The position numbers were made by a program, and so were the translations under genes. This document shows, one piece after another, positions 13,889-20,644 of a DNA stretch of 22,908 nucleotides (positions are counted from its first letter, which is position 1; each line of letters begins with the position of its first letter). The DNA is from Bacteroidales bacterium UBA3623 (GTDB taxonomy: Bacteria; Bacteroidota; Bacteroidia; Bacteroidales; UBA932): positions 7,270 to 30,177 of the forward strand of contig DFLI01000088.1 in assembly GCA_002373715.1 (NCBI GenBank), read 5' to 3'. The notes under the pieces were generated by a model. It saw nothing but the letters and a program-made list of their open reading frames with translations, was not told the DNA's origin and searched no databases.

Positions 13889-14146
13889 ATGGAAGACCTC
13901 AAACTGGAACTGAAAGAAAAGATTATCGATGCTCTGAACCTGGTGGATTTAACTCCGGCCGACATTCAGGACGACGCCCCCATCTTCATGGAGGGCCTGG
14001 GTCTGGACAGCATTGATGCCCTGGAGCTGATGCTCCTGATGGAGAAGAACTACGGCATCCGCCTGGCCAATCCGGCCGAGGGCAAGCAGGTGTTCAAGTC
14101 CATCAATACTATGGCCGAATACGTAAACGCCCACAGAACTAAATAG
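13889..14146 (+). CDS. Acyl carrier protein 2
   Basis: This 85-aa protein has the phosphopantetheine site GLGLDSIDALEL with Ser41. It opens the second half of the cluster, after its own promoter, and precedes ketosynthase 2 by 6 nt. The start at 13889 is preferred over an in-frame TTG at 13865, which overlaps the -7 element and would be untranscribed. Two distinct ACPs suggest separate jobs, for example starter loading and elongation; which does which cannot be told here. Confidence 0.92.
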   Translation: MEDLKLELKEKIIDALNLVDLTPADIQDDAPIFMEGLGLDSIDALELMLLMEKNYGIRLANPAEGKQVFKSINTMAEYVNAHRTK

Positions 14147-14152
14147 TTTCCT

Positions 14153-15322
14153 GTGTCGCAGCGTGTGTGCATAAGCGGCTTTGGCGTTGTGTCTGCCATC
14201 GGCGTAGGCTGGGGGGAGACGCTGCTTTCCTTGAAGGAAGGCCGCCGGGGACTTGCCTCTGCCCGCTATTTGCCCACCGTTCATAAAGAACTGCCTCTTG
14301 GGGAAGTAAAGCGCTCCAATGAGGAAATGAAGGCCCTTCTGGGCATTCCGGAAAGCCAGGTTGTGCCTCGCACTTCGCTGCTGGGTATGCTGGCCGTTCA
14401 GGAAGCCCTGGAACAGGCCGGAGACGTGAGTTCCTTCCGTCCTGCCTTTATTTCCGGCACCACGGTGGGTTGCATGGATATCACCGAGCAGCTGCCCCAG
14501 GATAAGCGCAACCACGAAGAATGGGACTGCGGAGCCAGTTCCCAGATTATTGCCAATCACTTCGGCTTTTTCTCCGACGTTATCACTCCTTCCACTGCCT
14601 GCTCATCGGCCGCCAATGCCCTAATGTTGGGCGCCCGGCTCATCCGTGCAGGCCGATGCGACGTGGTAGTGGCCGGAGGCTCGGAATGCCTTACCCTGCT
14701 TCATCTGAATGGCTTCCGTTCCCTGATGATTGTGGACGGAGAGCCCTGCAGGCCCTTTGACGCTACAAGGGCGGGCCTAAACCTGGGAGAAGGCGCGGCC
14801 TATGTGGTTTTGGAAAGCGAAGAGCATGCTCTCTCGCGTGGAGCCCAGCCTCAGGCGTATCTGGATGGCTGGGGCAATGCCTGCGACGCCCATCACCAGA
14901 CGGCCTCTTCTCCGGATGGAGAAGGCGCCTTCCTGGCCATGACGCAGGCCCTTCGGGTAGCCGGTTTACAACCGGCCGATATTGGCTATATCAACGCCCA
15001 CGGCACCGGGACGCCCAATAACGACGAGAGTGAAAGCCATGCGCTGCAGCGTCTTTTCGGCGCCCAGCTGCCTTCCGTTTCTTCCACTAAGGGTCTTACC
15101 GGGCATACTACATCGGCCTCCGGCAGTATTGAGGCTGTATTCTGCATTCTGGCTCTCCAGAACGGCTTTTTGCCCGGGAATGCCGGTTTCACCACGCCCT
15201 TTGAAGGCGGGGTGGTTCCTATCCGGGAAGCTGTGCCGGCAACGGGTGTGCAGCATGTCCTTTGCAACGCCTTCGGCTTTGGCGGCAACGATACGTCCCT
15301 TTTAATATCCAAGGCGCAATGA
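14153..15322 (+). CDS. Beta-ketoacyl-ACP synthase 2
   Basis: This 389-aa FabF-like enzyme has an intact triad: Cys150 (STACSSAANA), His283 (NAHGTGTPNNDE) and His318 (KGLTGHTTSASG). The C-terminal GFGGND loop is present. It is a complete elongating condensing enzyme. The start is GTG 6 nt after the ACP stop; the frame cannot begin much earlier because the ACP ends there. It ends in ATGA overlap with a second small KS-like protein, repeating the arrangement of ketosynthase 1 and its neighbour. Confidence 0.92.
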   Translation: MSQRVCISGFGVVSAIGVGWGETLLSLKEGRRGLASARYLPTVHKELPLGEVKRSNEEMKALLGIPESQVVPRTSLLGMLAVQEALEQAGDVSSFRPAFISGTTVGCMDITEQLPQDKRNHEEWDCGASSQIIANHFGFFSDVITPSTACSSAANALMLGARLIRAGRCDVVVAGGSECLTLLHLNGFRSLMIVDGEPCRPFDATRAGLNLGEGAAYVVLESEEHALSRGAQPQAYLDGWGNACDAHHQTASSPDGEGAFLAMTQALRVAGLQPADIGYINAHGTGTPNNDESESHALQRLFGAQLPSVSSTKGLTGHTTSASGSIEAVFCILALQNGFLPGNAGFTTPFEGGVVPIREAVPATGVQHVLCNAFGFGGNDTSLLISKAQ

Positions 15323-15783
15323 GGCAGGTAATCACATTAGCAACTGTACAGCTGTCCGGCCCAGATCCGGACTTCAAGCAGTATATACCGCCCATGCAGG
15401 CACGCCGCATGAGCACTGCGCTCAAACGCGTTCTGGTTTGTGCCCGGCAGGCTTTAGATCAAGCCGGCGTTAGCATGCCGGATGCCATTCTCTGCGGCAC
15501 CCGCCTGGGTTTGATGGACCATACCAACCGTATTCTGGATAGCCTGAAAGAAAACGGTGAGGAGGGGATTAGCCCTACCGATTTTATGCAGTGCACCCAC
15601 AATACCATGGCTTCTACCATAGCCATCCAATTGGGCTGCCACGGTTACAACTGCACCTATTCCCAAAGCGAGCGTTCCCTGGAAAATGCCCTCCTGGACG
15701 CCAAGCTTTTACTGGAAGAGGGCAGTTGCCAAACAGTACTGGTTTGCACTGAGGATTATGCAACCGTGCTTTCAATCAAATAA
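15319..15783 (+). CDS. Small ketosynthase-like protein without nucleophile (2)
   Basis: This 154-aa protein fits the N-terminal ketoacyl-synthase-like domain (Ketoacyl-synt_2 type) seen in aryl polyene clusters. ILCGTRLGLMDHT, MQCTHNTMASTIAIQLGCHG and SLENALLDAKLLLEEG follow the thiolase-fold order. Where active enzymes have the nucleophilic Cys, it has TYSQSERS, so catalysis is unlikely. It lacks the C-terminal half with both histidines. The ATG overlaps the ketosynthase 2 stop, which discards the longer frame from 15262. A chain-length or scaffold role beside ketosynthase 2 is inferred. Confidence 0.78.
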   Translation: MRQVITLATVQLSGPDPDFKQYIPPMQARRMSTALKRVLVCARQALDQAGVSMPDAILCGTRLGLMDHTNRILDSLKENGEEGISPTDFMQCTHNTMASTIAIQLGCHGYNCTYSQSERSLENALLDAKLLLEEGSCQTVLVCTEDYATVLSIK

Positions 15784-15788
15784 AACTT

Positions 15789-16145
15789 ATGTTTCGACTT
15801 CTATTACTGTCCGTTATTCAATCCATTCTCATGTGCAGTGCCCAGTCCCTGTTTAAGGTGGCTGCCACCCACATGGCCCCGTTCAGCTGGACCTGGGAGT
15901 TTTTCCAGGGCAGTGTACTCACCAACTGGTGGCTGGCGGCCGCAGGTGCCTGCGGTATTGCCGGTGTGATTGAATGGATGTACATGCTTAAGACTTATCC
16001 CTTCAGCCAGGTTTATCCGCTGTCTTCCATGAGTTTTCTCTTTGGTATGTTTGTTGCCATTATTTTCTTTAAGGAAACCGTGGTTTGGCAGCAGTGGGTG
16101 GGGGTATTCCTCATCATGTGCGGTTGCGGACTCATTGCCCGATGA
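15789..16145 (+). CDS. SMR/EamA-like small membrane protein, probable flippase
   Basis: This 118-aa protein has four hydrophobic spans (about 1-20, 45-67, 75-95, 100-117) with a VYPLSSMSFLFGMFVAIIFFKE segment typical of EamA/SMR half-size transporters. Relatives such as the ArnE/ArnF pair flip undecaprenyl-linked sugars across the inner membrane. Given the glycosyltransferase, acyltransferases and LolA-like protein around it, a lipid or lipid-sugar flippase acting on the cluster product is likely (inference). It begins 5 nt after the previous stop and ends in ATGA overlap with the LolA-like gene. Confidence 0.8.
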   Translation: MFRLLLLSVIQSILMCSAQSLFKVAATHMAPFSWTWEFFQGSVLTNWWLAAAGACGIAGVIEWMYMLKTYPFSQVYPLSSMSFLFGMFVAIIFFKETVVWQQWVGVFLIMCGCGLIAR

Positions 16146-16639
16146 AAATGAAAACTCATCTTCTGGCCGCTCTGGTGGCCCTTCTGGCAGGTGCTTTTTC
16201 GGCATTTGCCCAGGAGGACGTATGGGAAAAGGTGAAGGAAGTGAATATGCCCAAGGAGAGCCTTCAGGCCTCCTGGCACAGGCTGTACAGTTCTCCTTTG
16301 CTCCAGGAACCTATGGAGAGCGAAGGAACGGTGCTTTTGCAGCAGCCGGACCAGGTGCGCTGGGAAACGCTTAAGCCCATCCAGCGCGTAACCGTTTTGG
16401 ACGGCAAGGAACCCAAGGGCAAATTCCGCCTTCCTACGGAGCGGGATTTCAAGGTGAAGGTGCTGGAAGGAGACACCTATACGGTCCAGTTGGACCCTGT
16501 GCGCAGAGACCTGAAACAGCTGGTAGGTCAAATTTCACTGACTGTTGAGAAGAATACCTATAAGCTTTTGAAAGTTACCATCTTAGGCTTGGATGGAGAT
16601 TGGACTCAAATTGAGTTTACAAACGTAGTAAAGAAGTAA
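16142..16639 (+). CDS. LolA-like periplasmic lipid carrier
   Basis: This 165-aa protein starts with a signal peptide (MKMKTHLLAALVALLAG to about residue 22, AFA before QED). The mature part has the LolA/LolB-type beta-sheet character: SSPLLQEPMESEGTVLLQQP then VRWETLKP. LolA proteins carry lipid-modified molecules through the periplasm to the outer membrane. LolA-like proteins are regular members of aryl polyene clusters, and here one would carry the lipid-linked product. The ATG at 16142 overlaps the previous stop; the longer frame from 16085 lacks a signal peptide and is discarded. Confidence 0.83.
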   Translation: MKMKTHLLAALVALLAGAFSAFAQEDVWEKVKEVNMPKESLQASWHRLYSSPLLQEPMESEGTVLLQQPDQVRWETLKPIQRVTVLDGKEPKGKFRLPTERDFKVKVLEGDTYTVQLDPVRRDLKQLVGQISLTVEKNTYKLLKVTILGLDGDWTQIEFTNVVKK

Positions 16640-16640
16640 A

Positions 16641-16964
16641 ATGCTGGAAGGATATTTATACGAAGTAGTGAGCCGGGAAGAAAGCGGCGCCGTGGTGCGT
16701 CTGCTTCCCGAAAGCCCCATTTTCAAGGCTCATTTTCCCACTTTCCCCATAACGCCGGGCGTAACGCTGGTGCAGATGGCCCTGGAGCTCATGGGCAAAA
16801 AACTGCTCAGCGCCAAGGACATCAAATTCGTGGGCCCCGTGCTCCCTACGGCCGATGGCCCCCAGCTTCGCTACGAATGGACCTACAAAGAGGGCGGAAG
16901 GGCCGATGTGAGCCTCTTCCTGACGGACGGAACCCTCTGCGCCAAAATGGTTTTGGGCGTATGA
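16641..16964 (+). CDS. Hotdog-fold 3-hydroxyacyl-ACP dehydratase, ApeI-like
   Basis: This 107-aa protein contains the classical FabA/FabZ active-site segment: FKAHFPTFPITPGV, His31, followed by the central helix LVQMALELMGKK with Glu49. It would remove water from 3-hydroxyacyl-ACP. It is shorter than FabZ (about 145 aa) and matches the ApeI type, which pairs with an ApeP-type subunit; the candidate partner at 10964-11389 lacks the His-containing segment. It starts 1 nt after the LolA-like stop and overlaps the glycosyltransferase start by ATGA. Confidence 0.85.
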   Translation: MLEGYLYEVVSREESGAVVRLLPESPIFKAHFPTFPITPGVTLVQMALELMGKKLLSAKDIKFVGPVLPTADGPQLRYEWTYKEGGRADVSLFLTDGTLCAKMVLGV

Positions 16965-17719
16965 GTGACACCCTCATCATCATTCCCACCTACAACAACG
17001 CCGGCACGCTGGAAGACGTGATCCGGCGCTGCTTGGCTCAGGGCCTTCCCGTACTGGTGGTGAACGATGGCAGCACCGACGGTACAAAATCCGTATTGTC
17101 GGACCTTGAAAAATCCGTCCTATCGGACCTTGATAATACCGTCATGGCCGGCTTGACCGGCCATCTCTCTGTTCTTCATCATGAGAAGAATCTGGGTAAG
17201 GGCCAAGCCCTTAAAACCGGCTTTCTGGAAGCCCGCAGGCAAGGTTCCAAGTATGCCTTAACCATAGACTCCGACGGCCAGCATTTCCCGGAAGATATTC
17301 CGGCGCTGCTGGAAGAAAAAGGGGAGCGCACGCTGGTTGTAGGCAGCCGCAGCCAGATGGGGGCCGATGGCGGAGGCTCTTTTGCCAACCGCTTCTCCAA
17401 TTTCTGGTTCAGGCTTTATACCTGGGTAGATTTACCCGACACGCAAACCGGTTTCCGGCTGTATCCGCTGAATGAATTGCCCTCTCTGAACCTCCTGAGC
17501 TCCCGCTATGAGGCAGAGCTCACCTTGCTTGTTTTCAGCGCCTGGAAAGGCTTAAAACTAAAGCCTGTGCCGGTAAGGGTGGCCTATCCGGAAGACCGCG
17601 TCTCGCATTTCCGGCCGGGGGCCGATTTCCTGCGCATTTCTCTTCTGAATACGCTTCTGCTCTTTGTGAGCCTATTCTACGGCTGGCCCAGAACTATTCT
17701 CAGAAAATTGTTCCGCTGA
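16961..17719 (+). CDS. Family 2 glycosyltransferase, with repeat-derived insertion
   Basis: This 252-aa protein has the GT2 (dolichyl-phosphate-mannose synthase-like) layout: IIIPTYNNAGTLEDVI, VVNDGSTDGT (34-42), DSDGQ (103-107, metal-binding DxD) and QTGFRLYP. It probably transfers a sugar from a nucleotide donor to a lipid acceptor at the inner face of the membrane; two hydrophobic stretches near the C-terminus may anchor it. Between NDGSTDGT and HHEKNLGKG, where the family is usually short, about 25 residues are extra: a tandem KSVLSDLE/KSVLSDLD and VMAGLTGHLS, the latter encoded by a family A repeat. The frame is intact. The ATG at 16961 overlaps the previous stop. Confidence 0.88.
   Translation: MSDTLIIIPTYNNAGTLEDVIRRCLAQGLPVLVVNDGSTDGTKSVLSDLEKSVLSDLDNTVMAGLTGHLSVLHHEKNLGKGQALKTGFLEARRQGSKYALTIDSDGQHFPEDIPALLEEKGERTLVVGSRSQMGADGGGSFANRFSNFWFRLYTWVDLPDTQTGFRLYPLNELPSLNLLSSRYEAELTLLVFSAWKGLKLKPVPVRVAYPEDRVSHFRPGADFLRISLLNTLLLFVSLFYGWPRTILRKLFR
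17087..17134 (+). repeat. Tandem duplication, 2 x 24 bp
   Basis: Two adjacent 24-bp units begin AAATCCGT and end CGGACCTTGAA or CGGACCTTGAT, with three internal differences. They encode KSVLSDLE and KSVLSDLD in frame inside the glycosyltransferase and lie 5 nt before the family A repeat. Confidence 0.8.
17140..17168 (+). repeat. Dispersed palindromic repeat, family A (copy 6), in a coding region
   Basis: CGTCATGGCCGG, CTTGA, CCGGCCATCTCT; GGCCGG pairs with CCGGCC. It lies in frame inside the glycosyltransferase gene, giving VMAGLTGHLS. Confidence 0.75.
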
Positions 17720-17738
17720 GGTATTTTTGCTATATTTG
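17708..17738 (+). promoter_or_regulatory. Internal promoter before the MMPL gene
   Basis: TTG (17708-17710), 20 nt and TATATTTG (17731-17738) fit the Bacteroidota consensus. A second overlapping TATTTTTG is at 17722-17729. Transcription would start near 17745, about 16 nt before the start codon. Confidence 0.6.
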
Positions 17739-17750
17739 TCAAATATAGCA
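17728..17750. repeat. Perfect palindrome over the -7 element
   Basis: TGCTATATTTG, one T, then CAAATATAGCA: 11 bp of perfect inverted repeat that includes the whole -7 box and the expected start site. It could be an operator or a 5' mRNA hairpin; no regulator gene is adjacent. Confidence 0.65.
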
Positions 17751-17760
17751 GAGGTATCAG

Positions 17761-20574
17761 TTGAAACGCATTGTTCTCTTTTTTTACGACTATTTGTCGG
17801 CCCGTAAAGGGCTGGCCGTGGCCTTGCTGGTTCTTCTGCTGGTCCTTAGCGGCTGGAGCGCATCCAGGCTGCATTTTGAGGAGGATATATCGGCCTTCCT
17901 GCCGGAAGAATCCAGAGAGCAGCTGCAGCAGAGCGGGGGAGACGAGAAGATGGCCCTTTTCTTCAAAGGGGGTAGCGCCGAGGATAGGAAAGAGGCCGAA
18001 TATGCCTTCATGGACCGCTGGGAAGAGGCCTACCCGGAGATAGAAGTGTACGAAGCTTCCTCCCAGGCTGCTGATGTATTCAATTTCCTCAGCGCCAACT
18101 GGCCCTATTTCCTGCTGGAAGAAGACTATGCGCGCATGGATTCCCTGCTGGCCACTCCCGGGTATATATCGGCCCAACTGCAGGAAGACAAAAACGCGCT
18201 GTTAAGTGGTAATCCATTTACCCTAAAATACTTAAGAAGTGATCCTCTTGGCTTGTATAACCCTGTTCTTGCTCGTTTGCAGAAGGCTAGGCCGGAAGCA
18301 CTCCAAGACACAGAAATCCTCCTGTTCGACTCCCCGTTTGGAAGCACCGAAAGCGGAAGAAACGGAGAGCTCCTCACAGTCTTAAAAACCGTCAAGGAAG
18401 ACCTGGCGCAGGAGTTTCCCACTGTTCAAATCAGTTCTACCGGCGGCCCCGAAGTGGCCGTGGAGAACTCCAAACGCATTAAAACGGATTCTTTCCTGGC
18501 CCTTGCCATAGCACTGGTCCTTATTTGCCTGGTGCTTTGGGTTAGTTACAAACGGCTGCAGGACGTGCTGTGGATTCTCCTGTCCATTGCCGCCGGCGCC
18601 GTGTTTGCCCTGGGCATCATTGCCTGCTTCAAGGCCAGCGTAAGCATTATTGTGCTGGGCATTGGCTGCACGGTAATAGGCATTGCGGTTAATTACCCGC
18701 TCCATTACATAGACCACCTCAAGTATTGCCCGGACAGGCGGCAGGCCCTCTCAGAGCAGGTGAGCCCGCTTCTCACCGGCAATATTACCACGGTGGGCGC
18801 TTTTCTGGGGCTGCTGCTTCTGAAATCCGAAGCCCTGCACGACTTCGGTTTCATTGGCGCCATGATGCTCATTGGCACCATTCTCTTCGTGCTGGTGTTC
18901 CTGCCGCTGTTTATGCCGGTATACCAGGGGGAGAGAAAGGTGATTCAACTGGATCCCCGCCGCTTCTTCAACCCTTCAGACAACGGCCGCCGCACCATTT
19001 TCCTGGCCTTCCTGGCCCTTACGGTGCTGTTCCTTTTCACGGGAAAGAAGCTTCAATTCGACTCCAATCTGCACAACATCAACTATATGACGCGGGAGCA
19101 GGCCGATGGCTTCGCCCTCCTGGAATCCCTGTCTCCTTCTCCCGATGCCTTCCCGCTTCCCACCTATGAGCAGCAGAAGGAGCGCATCGGCCTGTGGAAA
19201 GCCTTCTGGACAAGGCATGAGGATGTTCCCGATGCCCTTATTGAGGAGGGGCTGAAGGCCGGCTTTACGGCCCATGGCTTCCAGCCTTTCTTCGACGCCC
19301 TGGAGCAGGATTGGCAACCGCAGGAGAGGGAATATTTCCAGCCGGTAGACTTTGCCCCGCAGGAGAATGCCGCCGGCGCCCTGGTGAGCGCCCTTTCGGA
19401 GGATTTCAATACCATCGGCCTGGTGTGTTCTCTTATTGTGCTCATTTTCCTCTGGCTTAGCTTTGGCTCGCTGGAACTCACGCTCATTGCCTTCCTGCCG
19501 CTGGCTGTTAGCTGGATTTGGATACGGGGAATTATGGGCCTCACGGGCCTGCAGTTCAACATTGTCAATATTATTCTGGCTACCTTCATCTTCGGTATGG
19601 GAGACGATTACAGCATCTTCATTACCGAAGGGCTGGAGTACGAGTATAAGACCGGCAAGAAGATTCTGCATTCCTACAGCAATGCCGTGGTGCTTAGCGC
19701 GCTCATCATGTTCATAGGCATTGGGGTGCTGGCTTTTGCCAAGCATCCGGCGCTGCGCTCGCTGGGTCTGGTTACGGTAATTGGTATGATTACCGTGGTG
19801 GCCATGGCATGCTATCTGCCGCCCATTCTGTACCGCTGGATGCACCTTAAAAACGGCAAACGCCGCAAGCAACCGCTCACCATTCTGGGCATGCTGGCCA
19901 CGGTATACATCGGCTTTCAGATGGTTTTCTGGATGTCGCTGCTGTCTGTTCTGGCCATTTTCTTCCCGGAAGGACCAGCCTTTAACAAGGTGGTCCGCCG
20001 TGTGGCGTTCTGGGCCATTCACAGTGTGCCGGGCTGTAAGTACACCGTTAAAAACCCGTACGGAGAGGACTTCTCCAAGCCGGCCGTTTACATCTGTAAC
20101 CACCAGAGTCATATGGATGTACTGGCGCTTATTGCCCTCCAGCCCAAGCTCATTTTCATGACAAACGACTGGGTGTGGAAGTTCCCGTTCTACGGCGCAG
20201 TTATCCGCAAAGCCGGCTATTTCCCGGCGTCCTGGGGCCTTTCCGTGAATAGTGAACATGTGAAGAAAATGGTGGCCGACGGCTACTCAGTGGTCATTTT
20301 CCCCGAAGGCACCCGCACCCTGGACGGCAGCATCAGCCGCTTCCACCGCGGAGCCTTCCTGACGGCCCGGGAGCTCAATATGGACATTCTACCGCTCCTT
20401 ATCAGAGGCTTCCATGAAGCCCTGCCCAAACACGACTTCTTCCTCCGCTTCCACCCTCTCTCCCTGGAGATAGGAAAGCGCATACAAGTACCCCAGGAGG
20501 CCGATATGGCCGCATTTACCCGAGAGATGAGGCATTTTTATGTAAATTGGTATGAGAATCCGAAGAATGCATAG
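17761..20574 (+). CDS. MMPL transporter fused to a PlsC-type acyltransferase
   Basis: This 937-aa protein has two parts. Residues 1 to about 700 are an RND/MMPL exporter: one N-terminal span (about 17-36), a periplasmic domain, five spans at about 240-390, a second periplasmic domain, and five spans at about 545-700 with FGMGDDYSIF near 611-620. Residues about 710-937 are a 1-acylglycerol-phosphate acyltransferase-like domain with HX4D at His781-Asp786 (NHQSHMD) and FPEGTR at 847-852. MMPL exporters are regular parts of aryl polyene clusters; a fused acyltransferase would link acylation with export. The start is TTG, with no ATG near and a promoter 16 nt upstream. It closes the collinear core of the cluster. 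Confidence 0.9.
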   Translation: MKRIVLFFYDYLSARKGLAVALLVLLLVLSGWSASRLHFEEDISAFLPEESREQLQQSGGDEKMALFFKGGSAEDRKEAEYAFMDRWEEAYPEIEVYEASSQAADVFNFLSANWPYFLLEEDYARMDSLLATPGYISAQLQEDKNALLSGNPFTLKYLRSDPLGLYNPVLARLQKARPEALQDTEILLFDSPFGSTESGRNGELLTVLKTVKEDLAQEFPTVQISSTGGPEVAVENSKRIKTDSFLALAIALVLICLVLWVSYKRLQDVLWILLSIAAGAVFALGIIACFKASVSIIVLGIGCTVIGIAVNYPLHYIDHLKYCPDRRQALSEQVSPLLTGNITTVGAFLGLLLLKSEALHDFGFIGAMMLIGTILFVLVFLPLFMPVYQGERKVIQLDPRRFFNPSDNGRRTIFLAFLALTVLFLFTGKKLQFDSNLHNINYMTREQADGFALLESLSPSPDAFPLPTYEQQKERIGLWKAFWTRHEDVPDALIEEGLKAGFTAHGFQPFFDALEQDWQPQEREYFQPVDFAPQENAAGALVSALSEDFNTIGLVCSLIVLIFLWLSFGSLELTLIAFLPLAVSWIWIRGIMGLTGLQFNIVNIILATFIFGMGDDYSIFITEGLEYEYKTGKKILHSYSNAVVLSALIMFIGIGVLAFAKHPALRSLGLVTVIGMITVVAMACYLPPILYRWMHLKNGKRRKQPLTILGMLATVYIGFQMVFWMSLLSVLAIFFPEGPAFNKVVRRVAFWAIHSVPGCKYTVKNPYGEDFSKPAVYICNHQSHMDVLALIALQPKLIFMTNDWVWKFPFYGAVIRKAGYFPASWGLSVNSEHVKKMVADGYSVVIFPEGTRTLDGSISRFHRGAFLTARELNMDILPLLIRGFHEALPKHDFFLRFHPLSLEIGKRIQVPQEADMAAFTREMRHFYVNWYENPKNA

Positions 20575-20581
20575 TGCCAAA

Positions 20582-20643
20582 CCCTCCGGGGCTACGCCCC
20601 TACGTCCCTCCCACTGCCTTGCAGGCAGCGGGCCCCTCCCTCT
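20582..20643. repeat. Dispersed GC-rich repeat before the hydrolase gene
   Basis: The gap holds CCCTCC, a GGGGCTACGCCCC hairpin, CGTCCCTCCC, then CTGCCTTGCAGGCAG, a second hairpin, and CCCCTCCCTC. The composition differs from the flanking genes and it reads like a non-coding repeat unit (family C). The longer hydrolase frame from 20552 runs through it, which is why that start is rejected. Confidence 0.6.
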
Positions 20644-20644
20644 A

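Noticed and set aside
16085..16141. Longer LolA-like start
   Set aside because: The ATG at 16142 gives a clean signal peptide and an ATGA overlap with the previous gene.
18976..20259. 427-aa minus-strand open frame
   Set aside because: Antisense shadow of the MMPL-PlsC gene with His/Gln/Arg-rich composition and no recognisable domain.
9628..20574. Housekeeping fatty-acid synthesis operon
   Set aside because: Two ACPs, paired small KS-like proteins, a methyltransferase, GT2, LolA and MMPL genes do not belong to the fab operon; no fabD, fabG or fabH is present.
20552..20644. Longer hydrolase start at 20552
   Set aside because: It would overlap the MMPL gene, translate a GC-rich repeat and bury the signal peptide that starts at 20645.
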